A stretch of 64,000 bases of DNA, taken from NCBI RefSeq assembly GCF_905404315.1, contig NC_066293.1, positions 1,441,001-1,505,000 on the forward strand. The letters are read 5' to 3'. The notes beneath the pieces are model-generated. The model was not told the origin of the DNA. It ran no database searches and worked only from the letters and a program-made list of their open reading frames with translations. Positions 42,471 through 53,643 of this stretch are shown piece by piece. The translations under genes and the position numbers were made by a program. Source of the DNA: Leptidea sinapis. Its lineage: Eukaryota > Arthropoda > Insecta > Lepidoptera > Pieridae. The stretch's first letter is position 1. Every line of letters begins with the position of its first letter.

Positions 42471-43529
42471 ATAATAATAATAAAAATAAAAAAATAAAAA
42501 ATAAAAAAGCCTTTTATTCCCATACTAAATTACATAATTAAGTTAAGCTAAATTTAAAAATTAAATCAAATTTATAATTATTGTTAGTAAACCTAACTTA
42601 AGACTAATATTATAAGAATTTAAAAAGAGAATAGTTTTATGTTAGTATTTTTTTTCTATTTGTTAATAATAAATGTTTAATTAGTAGTATGGGCCCCTCT
42701 TTGGGTGAAGGCCTCCTCCATTTTTTTCCACACTATTCGGTCTTTGCCCAATATTAGCCAGTCTTTTCTAGCGTATTCAATCACATCATCAGCCCACCTC
42801 TTACACGGTCTTCCAACTTTTCTAATGCCCACCGGCCCTTTCCATTTCGTTGTATTTATCGTCCATCTGTTGTCTGTGAGTCGTGATATATGACCGGCCC
42901 ATTGCCATTTTAGTATCAATGCGTGGGTCAGTGCATCTTTTATTTTTGTTCTTTGTCTAATTAGAACATTTCTTATCTTTTGAATTTTTCTTATTTTCAA
43001 TATACTTCTTTCTATTGCTCTCTGTGTCGTTCTAATTTTTTGTTTAACTTAATTCGTGAAAGTCCATGTTTGACATCCATATAGAAGACAAGGTAATAAG
43101 CATGTGTCAACTACAGTTTTCTTCAGCTTTAGATTGAAATCTCCCTTTAGAATTTCTTTCAAAGACCAAAATTTTTTCCAGGTTAAATTCCTTCTTCTTT
43201 CGACTTCTTCTTCGTTGGAATTTTTATCAAATGATATTTGTTTGCCTAATTATATATATTTTTCAACGTATTCAATTTCATTGCCGCTAGTGGTGATGGG
43301 TATTTGAAAACTGTTGGTCACCACTTTGGTTTTATTGAAATTCATTTTTAATCCAATTCTTAAACTTTCTTTGTCTAGTGAATTGATCATATTTTCTAGG
43401 TCTTTTGGAGTTTCTGCTAGTACTACGATGTCATCAGCGAACCTAAGATGACTTAAGAAACAGCCATTAACTATTATGCCTTTGTTTACCCAGTCAATTT
43501 GTCGAAATACATAATCCAGTACCAAAATG
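42471..43529 (-). mobile_element. RTE-like LINE J inserted in the K integrase
   Basis: Bounded by a 12-bp target duplication AAGAAACACATA (42459-42470 and 43530-43541). Minus-strand reading: LRFADDIVVLAETPKDLENM (catalytic FADD), LLPCLLYGCQTWTF, KIRKIQKIRNVLIRQRTKIK, WAGHISRLTDNRW and GRPCKRWADDVIEYA, the RT end and C-terminus of RTE-type LINEs. It is 5'-truncated before block A. Its 3' end is a TTATT-type simple repeat rather than poly(A), as expected for RTE. Confidence 0.88.
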
Positions 43530-43541
43530 AAGAAACACATA

Positions 43542-44753
43542 CTCTTCAAGAATCCTTGTGACAATGTCTGCTGTAGCTTTTTTAATTGGGAAAATTAAGC
43601 AAAACTTCGAAAAACAACACGTAATAACTAAGATGTAGTTGTTGCGTAGTTTTGTAGTTGGAAGAGGACCCATCAAGTCTACTGAAATCATCTGGAACGG
43701 CCGTGTACAATGTTTCGGACGACCCATTTCACCAAGAACCTGATAATTTTGAGACTTGTAAGATAAGCATTTGTCACAAGTGCCTATATATCTAACTACA
43801 TCTTGATGCATACCAGGCCAATAATATCGTAAGGCAAGACGACGATACGTTTTAAAAATTCCCATGTGTCCTGCCGTTGGTTCATCATGGTTCTCAGCTA
43901 TAATTATATCACGTAGTTCAGATGGAACTACTTCCTTCCATGAAAATTCGTCAGTTAGAATACACTTATTCTTAGACAAGCGGAAGAGACTACCATTTTT
44001 AATCAAGAAGTTTGGAAATTTTAATGATTCGGTTAAACAACCGTTATACAACTTCTTGTACCACGAGTCCTTAGTGTCCAAATAGGATTTGGAAGTACTA
44101 ATGGCACTTACAGGAACGCTCCTAGAAAGAGCGTCAGGAATGACGTTCTCTACACCACGACGATGTTTAAGAACGAAGCTAAACGCTGATAAACGTACAC
44201 CCCAACGAGCTAAGCGACCAGTTGGGTTGCTAATGGACAAGAACCATTTAAGTGCGCTGTGGTCAGTATAAACTGTAAAAGGTTGACCGTTTTCGATGTA
44301 ACAACGCCAATGTTCGAGGGCCAGAACAACAGATAGAGTCTCGCGTTCAGTGATGCTGTAATTTAGTTCGGCTGCAGTCAAAGACTTGCTCATATAGGCA
44401 ATCGGGTGTTCTTTGCCATCGATAGTCTGAGTTAACATTGCGCCGATACCATAATTACTTGCATCCGTATGAACCTCGAATGGTTTGCTATAATCCGGGC
44501 AGGTTAGAACAGGTGCTGAGACAAGACTCTCTTTAAGCTTTTGGAAAGCGTTGTCAGCTTCAGAAGTCCACTTGAAAGCTGATCTGCCACCTTTAATTGA
44601 AGTCAGTTTATTTAAGGGCCCTGCTATAGTACTGAAATTGGGAACGAAACGCCTGTACCAAGTTGCAGTACCAAGGAAGCGTTTGAGATCTTTGTGACAT
44701 GAAGGTGTCGGGAAATTTAAGATCGCTTCTACTTTACTGGGATCTGTATGCAA
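43542..44753 (-). pseudogene. Element K RT end, RNase H and integrase N-terminal part
   Basis: KDLKRFLGTATWYRRFVPN (RT connection), FEVHTDASNYGIGAML and TVYTDHSALKWFL (RNase H Asp residues), then the integrase HHCC module (ENHDEPTAGHMGI, CDKC) and ISVDLMGPLPTTK (first catalytic Asp). It stops where LINE J was inserted (ILEEYVFL). Confidence 0.88.
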
Positions 44754-44785
44754 GCCATGCTTATCGACTACGTATCCTAAATATT

Positions 44786-45290
44786 TTAAATGTGAAGCAA
44801 AAAACTTACATTTCTCAAGGTCGAGAGGCGATTAATCGTCAAATTCGCCTCTTTAAGCTTATCAAGTACACGCAAAAGAAGGGTCACGTGGCTGTTAAAA
44901 TCCTCAGATACTAAAATAATGTCATCAAGATAAGCAAATACCTTGCGATCAAACTCAGCAAATAGTACATCGACAAGTCGCTGTTGAGTTGCAGGAGCAT
45001 TTGTAAGACCAAAAGCTGTTCTTTTGAAATGATAAGTCCCCCGACCAGGAACATAGAAGGCGGCCTTGTCGCGATTATTTATGGAAATGGGGATCTGCCA
45101 AAAAGCCCTAGATAAATCTAAACTAGACAAGTAACGTGCATCTCTGAGATTGTCGAGGATCTCTGATATGTAAGGAAGGTTATAAGCGTCACGTTTGGTG
45201 ACGGAGTTAAGCTTACGGCTATCAAGGCAAAACCGAGGTTCACCGCTCTTCTTAGTCTCTAGAAGGACAGGAGATGACCAAGCACTCTCA
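44786..45290 (-). pseudogene. Element K reverse transcriptase palm
   Basis: Open reading from WSSPVLLETKKSGEPRFCLD through SSLDLSRAFWQIPI and TAFGLTNAPATQQ to KVFAYLDDIILVSED (catalytic YLDD). Frame changes near 45290 and 44825 separate it from the protease side and from the connection domain. Confidence 0.85.
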
Positions 45291-45981
45291 CAGCTCCATC
45301 AAAATACGTTGTTTTTCTGGTAATAACCTGTAATAACGTTGACGTATTGGCTTCGAGTCTCCGGTATCAATGTGGTGAGTAATAAGACTCGTTAAGCCAA
45401 GACCTTTGCTTTGGAACGAAATAATATTGTTTAACAACATTATCAGTCAGCTGTTTTTCGGCTTCTGACAAGTTATCATAACGTTGTATAAAAGTTTGAT
45501 GAGAAGCATCAACTTTACTATTAACATTAGTGTCATTCATTAGGACACTACTAACATATTTAGGGCAACGTTTAAACTTTTTCCAAAAATCGACACCTTA
45601 CATGAGATTTGATTTAATTTCTGGTATTACAAAAGCTTTCAAAATATGGAATTGACCTTCAAATTCAACAGGCAGGTTAATATAACCGATGCTTTGTAAG
45701 CGTTGACCACCGGCCGATGTAACAGAAATACAGTCTTCCTTAATCATAAGCAGACCTAGATTGCCAAGTTTACCGTGAATACCATTTCCGAGTATAGTAA
45801 CACTAGAGCCAGAGTCTAAGAGACCTAAAAGATTAATACCAATAACCATAATAGATGCGTGAGGCCTATTATCATTATTGCAGTTTTTGTCGATAATTGT
45901 GTGGATTTTGTAGGTTTTAAAATAAAATTTTATAACATTAAGCCAATTTTTCCAATCATTCTCATTAAATTTACCATCCAC
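45291..45981 (-). pseudogene. Element K protease
   Basis: LGLLDSGSSVTILGNGIHGK carries the aspartic protease DSG triad, and the C-terminal VIPEIKSNLM ends at 45598. The stretch 45291-45597 toward the RT is out of frame. Confidence 0.8.
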
Positions 45982-45995
45982 ACAATTCTCAGATC

Positions 45996-47348
45996 TTAGT
46001 TTTTTGGATCAGGCTGTTTATTTTTAGAGCAATTTGGACAATTATTCGATTTAAAATCTTTGAGGCCACAGATAAAACAAAATATTTTAGTTCTATCTGC
46101 AGTATACAATCTAATACTATGCGAATCCGTACGACAGCGTACTGTGTAGTACTGAGGTCGCCTCTGAGAGTTATTTGCAATAGTGTGTACAAAATTATTT
46201 GAATTTTGAGGATTCTGCTTATTTTGAAACGGTTTATGGTGTTCAATACTATTTTTATAAAATTTAAAATTGTTGTTACTAAATTTTGGTGAAGGGTTAG
46301 AGTAAGTTTTACCACCCGAATAAGCAAATTCTGGTGCCAGTGTATCAGACGTGACTTTCGGAGGATCTTTGTATTGTGAAAATCGAGATTGAATAGCTTC
46401 ATAATTCCGACAAAGTTCTCTTAATTCCTCAATTGATTTGATGGATGAAACAGAAGATAAAGCGTTCGCATAGCAAGGACGGATATTGTGAAGAAGTATT
46501 TCCAATTTCTCGTCTTCTGAAGGCTCATTATTAAGTCGTGAGAAAAGCCCAGACACAATAGAGAGGTAAATAACTATATTTTCCTTCTCACCTTGCGTAC
46601 GTGCTCTTATTTCTGCTGACAATTTATAGTCGTAGTCAAGTTCGCTAAAATCTTTCTTTAATAAAACAACAAGTTCGTCCCAAGTATGTACGGAATTACT
46701 AATATCTCGGTACCAATGAATAGCGTCGCCAGTAAATATCTCAGTGGCATTTTTAGATTTTTTTCGGAATTTATATTTTTTGCTTGGCACAATTCATTAA
46801 CACGTTGAATAAAAGTCCTTACGCAAGATTTGCCGTCAAATTTTAATTTAGAAAATAAATTCAGGTTGCCTCCTTCATAAAACGCTGACATTGAGTGGCA
46901 GTGTAGATGATGCATGATTTGAAGAGATACTGCTCGCAATGGCTAGGGGATCTGTAGCATTGTCTAAAAGCGTAATAAGTTTCGCTGCGTAATTTTTATA
47001 CAAGGTGACACATTCATCGTAATCTTGTTTAATTTTATCAGTGCATGGAATACGATGAAGCCGATGATATAAATGGTTTAATAAATTTTGAGTTCGCAAA
47101 AGTGCACTTTTGTCAGAAGCGGACGAAAGTGATTGGTTGACTTTATCAAGAGTATCAAGTACGCCTTCAAGGTCCACAGTAGGTTCGAAGGGGCTAGTTA
47201 AAATATCCTCAGAAGGATATAGTGGACCACATTTAGCTATCTGTTTCCTCAGCTCTTGAACAGTGGAAGCTGCTGTTTCACCTCGAATAGCGACTTCGTA
47301 CTCGAGTTCCACCTTTTGCAGTGACATAAATTTCACATCATGAGCCAT
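45996..47348 (-). pseudogene. Element K Gag
   Basis: Starts with MAHDVKFMSLQKVELEYE (47348). Its capsid-like region reads FTGDAIHWYRDISNSVHTWD and AEIRARTQGEKENIVIYLS. The C-terminus has CFICGLKDFKSNNCPNC, a Cx2C...Cx2C knuckle in place of the usual CCHC. Two frame changes (near 46930 and 46790) split it into three readings. Confidence 0.8.
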
Positions 47349-47881
47349 TGCAATAAATTAAAAAAAATCCAAAAACAGAAAAAAAAACGGTCGGTAAGTG
47401 TTGAGCAATCCGCAAAGAAAAGAAAAAACCAACTAAATACTCCGTCTGTTACAAATTAAATTAATTAAATAACGTTTTGGTTGATATTGCGAAAAGCATG
47501 TGATGAAAACTAAAATACTAAAAAATAAAATAAAATAAGCAGAAATAAAATAATTTGTGCAACTAATGTGTACGATCACTTTAAAAAAATCTCTTAATAT
47601 TTTTTTTTTCTTTTTGTTGACCGTACCTCAAAGACGGTAAGCTTAAAAAGAACTCAAAGCAAGCTATAACCGAAACAATTTAAACAATCATTCACACAAA
47701 AAAAAATGTTTGGAGGTAGGAAATTAAGTACACCTAAATGTATGGCCTTAACAAATATAATAAGTATATATATTATGTATACACCTTAGTTGCTAGCAAC
47801 CAAAAATTAAAAAGAACGTTTTACAAAAACACATACACCAAATTACCACTACAAATTAAGGAAGCAAATTAATGACCTTGA

Positions 47882-47899
47882 TAACCACTTAGGGCGCCA
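47882..47899 (-). other. Element K primer-binding site
   Basis: TGGCGCCCTAAGTGGTTA on the minus strand, one base inside the 5' LTR. TGGCGCC starts are usual for gypsy-type elements. The tRNA was not assigned. Confidence 0.7.
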
Positions 47900-47900
47900 G

Positions 47901-48990
47901 TGTGACGTTGTTGGTTTCGTGGTAATAGAAGAGAAAATTAAACCCACTGGTCAGCACAAGGAATTTATTATCAGTAGTGGAAGTACAAGGCCGTGGATAA
48001 AAGGGCCTGTCAAATAATTTGCCACCCAATATCTGTAGTGGGCGAGTACTGCCCTGGCTTGTGGCCGATGGCTGCAGGCCCCAGATGAAGCAGACGGAGA
48101 CACGCGTCGGCCTTGCAGTCGTGTAGGTGCCGATAGGAGGTACAACCACGGAGACTACGTACAGGAAGTAAGACAGGCCTGCATACATGCAGCAAGGACA
48201 GGTTGTAGGTGCAACCTCGGACCCTGGAATTTACATCCTGCGTGTTATAAAAATTATTCCGCTTCTTCTCCTCTGATTGCAACCACGCGGTCAAGCCAGC
48301 AAAAAGCACTGCACAAGATGGCGGATGCGTAAGTTACAATCAGACGGAGTTTACATTTATAATTAAAAGAAAGCATTAAAATGAAGTAATCTAATTACAA
48401 TTATTATTAAATAGCAATAAGCATAAGGTACTAGGCAATAAACTAGGTAATATGTAAAATAAATGAAGAAACTACTTTAATAAAATTTATTTGATTATGA
48501 GAATAAAAAATTAATTAATAAGCAAAACAATGTACTAAGAAGAAACGTTACAGAATGAAATTAAGATTGATAAATGATTATGCGAAATGATCCGTGCATG
48601 AGTGACACGTGGTCCGTGGAGAACAAAGAACACAAACGTTATTTAGCGCCATGGCCGACAAGCTTGCATAATTTACCTATACAATATAAAGATTATAAAT
48701 TGCAAGGAATGATCAACACTTACCCGATACACGGGGCTTAAACAAACTCACAATGCGCTCGTACAGCGAGACGCGAAACAGTTTAGGGTCTAGCCGCGGC
48801 GTATGAGTCGATGTCTCGTGTGCCTCGCTCAACGATGCCTTTGTCTCTGGGCGGACCGCGAGCGACGGTCTTCAATCGAAGAAAACCACGCGCGCCGCGC
48901 GTCTCTCCCCGCGGGGAACCAGTTCCGCGAAGTGATCAGATTAGCAGACTAACTACGCGATTATTAAAACATGTAAGTTATAAAGCTACA
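47901..48990 (-). repeat. Element K 5' LTR
   Basis: Direct repeat of 40375-41463. Small frames inside both LTRs (for example one starting MLFAGLTAWLQ) are mirrored in the two copies and not considered genes. Confidence 0.9.
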
Positions 48991-49018
48991 CAATTTTGAT
49001 GTGAAACATCGATAGGCG

Positions 49019-49044
49019 GAGGGTAAACCATCAGGTTTACCCTC
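49019..49044. repeat. 11-bp perfect hairpin with ATCA loop
   Basis: GAGGGTAAACC, loop ATCA, GGTTTACCCTC. It stands in the short spacer between element K and the CsRn1 derivative. It could be a cruciform or a fragment of an unrecognised repeat. Confidence 0.85.
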
Positions 49045-49233
49045 TGTTAGCGTGGCGATACAGGCCGTGGCGACGCTTCACCACGCAATATTATTGTTAT
49101 CGCCATCTATACGTATTACGTAGTACTTTCTCTTGTGGTAACTTCGAATTTCAAAAGTTATGTTTACTGTGGTAAAACAGAATTTACATAATTATTTTAA
49201 CAATGTAATACTTACTAATAATTATTATACTTT

Positions 49234-49358
49234 TGTAGCTGTAACTACAACCAATAATATCAATTAACACAAATGTCTAATATCTTCCATATATCTTCCA
49301 CATATTCCTCACAGTCAAGCAGTTGTTTTATTTAATCGCCAAACGATCAGTCTCTAAA
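49234..49358 (+). repeat. CsRn1 derivative, 5' LTR (short)
   Basis: Begins TGTAGCTGTAACTACAACCA and ends CAGTCTCTAAA. The joint GTCTAATATCTTCC marks the internal deletion and is also in the 3' LTR. Confidence 0.88.
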
Positions 49359-49359
49359 G

Positions 49360-49371
49360 TGGTGACCCCGA
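49360..49371 (+). other. CsRn1 derivative primer-binding site
   Basis: TGGTGACCCCGA, identical to 20742-20753 in the full-length relative. Confidence 0.8.
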
Positions 49372-49439
49372 ACAAGAACACCGACGGAAGGACAGCCCCC
49401 TGTTGCAAGCGATCGTTTTCAGCATATACACATAGATAT

Positions 49440-50407
49440 TGTTGGACCTCTACCTACCTCTGCTCAAGGACATCGTTATCTGATAACAATGATCGACAGA
49501 CATACTGGTTGGCCTGAGGCAATCCCTAGCGACAATATTACAGCCGAGACAATTGCAGATATCATATATAATCACTGGATCTCAAGATTTGGATGCCCAG
49601 CGACACTAACAAGCGATCAAGGTCGACAATTCGAAAGCTCTCTGTTTACCAACCTCATGAAAACTATGGGAGTTAAACGGATACGAAGTACTAGCTATAC
49701 CCCAAAGAGTAACGGAAAGGTAGAACGCTTTCATCGTTGCTTGAAGACAGCCCTTCGTTCAAGGTTAACGAACACCTGTGCATGGGTCAATGAACTACCA
49801 ACCGTATTATTAGGCCTGCGCGCAGTTCTACGATCGGACACAGGCATTAGCGCCGCCGAACTAACATACGGCTATAACCTTCGTCTACCAAGTGATTTCT
49901 TCGACATAAACACACAAACATCATCTACCTCATACCTACGTTGATAAATTACGTACCCATATCGCAGCTAATAAACCACACTCACCTACTTTACATCGTA
50001 ATAACAAACACATATTTGTTCATCAAGACTTACATACATGCAGTCATGTGTTTATTAGAATAGATTCAGTAAAACCACCTTTACAAACACCATATGAAGG
50101 ACCGTACCGTGTTATCGAACGAAGCGGTAAAGTTTATACCATTCAGTTACCAGGTCGACAAACAAACATATCGATCGACCGTTTAAAACCTGCATATTTA
50201 TTAAATGAAACTGAAGAAAACAATACAATATATTCATTACCTTTACCTGTACAAGTTACCCAAAACCTTACCGATACCATCCCTAACAAACATACCACCA
50301 ATACCCAAAATACCACGTTACCGGACCCTACGAACAACTTGACGTCCCAGCCTATCAAAATGTCAAGGACAGGCCGACTCATCAAGTTGCCGGTGCGTTT
50401 CACTTGA
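49440..50407 (+). pseudogene. CsRn1 derivative integrase (two frames)
   Basis: 49489-49944 reads MIDRHTGWPEAIPSDN, TLTSDQGRQFES (Asp 2) and SNGKVERFHR (Glu). 50048-50407 reads FIRIDSVKPPLQTPYEGPYR. The first catalytic Asp block (HIDIVGPL) is present just upstream in another frame. The frame break between the two segments is at the same place as in the full-length copy. Confidence 0.85.
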
Positions 50408-50417
50408 AGGGGACTCC
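50403..50417 (+). other. CsRn1 derivative polypurine tract
   Basis: CTTGAAGGGGACTCC just before TGTAGC, one base different from the full-length relative. Confidence 0.75.
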
Positions 50418-50490
50418 TGTAGCTGTACCTACAACCAATAATATCAATTAACATAAATGTCTAATATCTTCCATATATCTTCCACATATT
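50418..50490 (+). repeat. CsRn1 derivative 3' LTR, first part
   Basis: Matches the 5' LTR up to CCACATATT, where the LINE is inserted. The remainder continues at 51331-51382 (CCTCACAGTC to CTCTAAA). Confidence 0.85.
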
Positions 50491-51325
50491 GAAAAGACAC
50501 ATTTAAAAAGACCTTGGGGTAACGCTAGATTCGGCTCTCTTATTTGAAAATCATATAGACAATATGACAGCAAAAGCTTATAAAATGCTTGGTTTTATAT
50601 TCAGACAGGGAAATGACTTCAAAAATGTTCATACTTTTAATCTTTTATATAATGCTTATGTCAGACCATATTTAGAATATGCCTCGACTGCTTGGAACCC
50701 ACGTTATACAAAATATATAGATGCTATAGAAAGTGTACAAAATAAATTTATTAAAAGATTAAATTATAAGTTTCAAAATTGTAATACTCCTAAATTTAAT
50801 TACCTATCTTTACAACAGCGTAGAGAATACAGAGATCAAGTTTTCCTTTTCAAAATATTACATGACTTAATTGATTCCAATCGTATTTTAAGTAACATTA
50901 AACTTAACTGTCCAAAACATTATACACGTTCTATAGATACATTCTTTATCCCTGTTCGTAGAACTAATTATACTAGCAATTGTTTTATTATAAGAGCATG
51001 CAACACTTATAATAATAATTATAGTCACTTAGACATTTTTCATAGCAGCTATCCAACTTTTACTAAAAAAATTAAAGAATATCTTAAACATTCTTAAAAT
51101 ATGTCCAACCGATAAATTTGATAAATTTTGTTTCATTTGTATTTTTGTTTACTTTTTTCGCCTTATGTTTAATTGTATATAAAATCGTTATATTTTGTAT
51201 TATATTCACTCCTACTTTGTTTATATTTAAGTGGAAACTTTATTGGCTTGTGTAATATAAATTATGTGTTACAATGTGTATATAACTTAAGCTGTTTGTT
51301 TTCCAATAAATAAATAAATAAATAA
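50491..51325 (+). mobile_element. Jockey-like LINE L fragment inside the 3' LTR
   Basis: The open reading from about 50500 to 51097 encodes KDLGVTLDSALLFENHID, AYKMLGFIFRQGNDFKN, RPYLEYASTAWNPRY and the C-terminus, closely like LINEs B and D. It is 5'-truncated after the YADD region. The 3' UTR ends in (AATA)n. The duplication ATATT (50486-50490 and 51326-51330) marks the insertion. Confidence 0.88.
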
Positions 51326-51330
51326 ATATT

Positions 51331-51382
51331 CCTCACAGTCAAGCAGTTGTTTTATTTAATCGCCAAACGCTCAGTCTCTAAA
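51331..51382 (+). repeat. CsRn1 derivative 3' LTR, second part
   Basis: CCTCACAGTCAAGCAGTTG to CTCTAAA, completing the LTR after the LINE insertion. Confidence 0.85.
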
Positions 51383-51386
51383 CTTT

Positions 51387-51718
51387 CATTTGTTGAGTAA
51401 ATGCTTAAACAGTGATTCTAACCTAGTACCCACATTAATTAAATTTGTTCTTATTGTAACCCGTTCTAAAGTTCTGTTTCGGCTGTCCCGTGATGGCTCA
51501 CAATTTTTTTTAAAGTGAAACTCTTATTACGTCGTCTCAAACTTTTTCGTCTGTGTGTTGCATGTCGCGTGACGGTCGGGCAGAGCCTATAGTTCGCAGA
51601 AGCTGACCGTGTAGTGTATAGACTATTGAATGAAACCCGTATAAAATATTGTTTTCAGTTTTTTTAATATGTGTATATAATCTAAGTAATTCTTAAGTAC
51701 TTATGTATGTCGTACTCT
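51387..51718. other. Spacer, no gene seen
   Basis: Ordinary AT-rich sequence with no coding motif. Confidence 0.4.
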
Positions 51719-51874
51719 CCCTGATTAAAAATATTGATTGAAAAGTATTGGGAATTAGTTACCCCATGTAAACTATATGTCTATATATACTTACATGAAA
51801 AAAAATTGAAAGTATTCAAAATTATTCAAATTTCATCATTTTTAATCCTTTTCAATCAATATTTTTAACCAGGG
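51719..51874. mobile_element. 156-bp MITE with ~27-bp inverted repeats
   Basis: Both ends read CCCTGRTTAAAAATATTGAT and continue TGAAAAG in inverted orientation, one mismatch in about 27. The interior is AT-rich and non-coding. No certain target duplication. Confidence 0.8.
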
Positions 51875-51921
51875 CTAAGACACAGAGTTAAAAAAAAAAT
51901 AAAAAAATTCATCATCACGGT

Positions 51922-52301
51922 CACGGACGAGTAAAAAAAGAAGGACTCCATGTCACCATACATTACAGTGAAGCACCAAAACAAGCCGGTAAACGTGTAA
52001 TACATAGACCCACGCACACACTTACACTAATACAAGCCGATCGGCCACCATTATGAGATTTGCCAACGTCTGTTGTCAACAGATCAATTTGCGTCGCAAT
52101 AAAATATTTAAAAAAAACGTCGTGCGTTGTGAAAAAGTGTAAAAACAATACTATAAAAGTATTTGTTGCCGTATTTGATTATTTAAGTGAGAAAAAAATG
52201 TGTAAGTGGTATCCGCCGTAACCGCACACACACTAGCATAAAGGTGCTTCACGTCTTGTTATTATCACGGCGCTGAGTCCTTCTTTTTTTAATCGTCCGT
52301 G
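51922..52301. mobile_element. 380-bp MITE with 27-bp inverted repeats and a 9-bp target duplication
   Basis: The ends read CACGGACGAKTAAAAAAAGA and continue AGGACTC on both strands with one mismatch. CATCACGGT is repeated exactly at 51913-51921 and 52302-52310. Nine-base duplications are typical of Mutator-like elements. No coding capacity. Confidence 0.85.
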
Positions 52302-52310
52302 CATCACGGT

Positions 52311-53643
52311 ATAAATAATCTACATCTGACATATGGTAAATTGTGGTTGCACTTAGACATATGCCATATACCGCGCTATTATTCTAAGGACACAGTAAAA
52401 AAAAATGTTCTCGTCTCGCCATCGAGTAACTTATAATTATGGGGAGAATGAGAATAGAGTCATTAGCTTTATCGCCAATCAGGTGCCATCTGGTGAAACC
52501 GGAAGAAATTACATTTTTCTATATCTATAACTACACTACCTATACGTGGCTGTATATACGTCTTTTATGATTTAATTTTTATTGTAATATTTTAAACTAA
52601 ATAAGGCATAAATAAAACAACACACCTAACTACTTTAATATTTATTTACATTAAAATTTATATTAAAACCATACTGTATCGATAATACTGTTATAACTTG
52701 TCGGTTTACTGCCGTAAAAGGAAATGCACAAAACAATAACAAAACACTTGACACACAATTGACAATTCAAAGCAATTTTCAATAAATTTTGGCTCGGATA
52801 CCTGATATGTAAAGATAAGCCTATTACAATTAAAGTATCGTTTCTGCATATTTAAATGAATTTACTATGTATTAAAGGATACAAAAGAATATAAAGAAAC
52901 AAAAATTAATTAAATATGCGATACAATGTATTCTGTAAATTCAGTAAGATTTGAAAATAATACTGAAATAAGGAATTGCGTCAAACGTCTTGCAAATTTG
53001 TCGCTAACGCCATCTAGCGATATAGGAAACTACCAAAGAGAGCTAATCGGCCTACATAGAAAACGCCAATGTATAGAAGTGAAAAGAAAGACCCTGCGTC
53101 TCGCTAACGCTTATAGGCTTTTAAGTTAAGAATAAATTTATTGTACATTGATTTATTATTATAGATAAATATTAGGTAAGTACTTAGTGGGTTACTAAAT
53201 GAAACAATACAGCATGCGTTAATGAAAACTTTACTCACTTTGCTACACAATATTCAATTCTTTCTCCTTCATTCCACAGTCCAAACATCTTTAAAGTATT
53301 ATGTTCATGCCATGAACCTAGGAATCTCAGACATAAAAATCACTTTACGAATTTACTAAAGAAATGTACACATGCCTCAAAGTTTACTTAGCTTAAAACA
53401 GTAATAATAATTATTAAAAAAAGAACGCATATTCAGCGGAGCGATGGTTAATCCAGCTTTAACAATAATTTATTGAGTTTCACTCCTTAGACTGCTGTTG
53501 TAGTAATAGATCATTCATCTTGGTTTATTAATTATGTGTAGCAATAAAAAAAAACCCAACTATTTATTTATTCATATTTCAGTTTGAATATATGTCACTT
53601 AGGTAATTATTATTAAATGAACATTAATAGGTATTTTTTGCAG
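52311..53643. other. Upstream region or intron of ZNF3, no exon recognised
   Basis: No ZAD-like CxxC exon was found on the plus strand here, so the 5' part of ZNF3 is missing, more distant, or absent. The short frame at 52926-53129 has no recognisable motif. Confidence 0.4.

Larger units (their letters stand above)
40375..48990 (-). mobile_element. Gypsy-like LTR retrotransposon K, with an RTE LINE inside
   Basis: Two LTRs of about 1.09 kb (40375-41463 and 47901-48990) that begin TGTGACGTTG and end GCTACA on the plus strand. A primer-binding site starting TGGCGCC and a polypurine tract lie just inside. Minus-strand gag, protease, RT, RNase H and integrase are all recognisable, with a few frame changes. 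The LTRs differ at only a few dozen positions at most, so insertion was fairly recent. A 1.06-kb LINE sits in the integrase. No clear target duplication. Confidence 0.9.
49234..51382 (+). mobile_element. Non-autonomous CsRn1 derivative with shortened LTRs
   Basis: Same family as 15721-21547 but on the plus strand. It is flanked by a CTTT duplication (49230-49233 and 51383-51386). The LTRs are about 125 bp because some 630 bp is missing from both. The interior (1.06 kb) has the primer-binding site, a few gag codons fused to the integrase core, and the polypurine tract; gag body, protease, RT and RNase H are gone. A jockey LINE fragment splits the 3' LTR. Confidence 0.88.

Noticed and set aside
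48010..48309. 99-residue frame in the element K LTR (also 40484-40783)
   Set aside because: Present in both LTRs, lacks motifs, and overlaps the expected LTR regulatory region.
52926..53129. Possible ZAD exon of ZNF3
   Set aside because: No CxxC pairs and no splice sites of the right phase.
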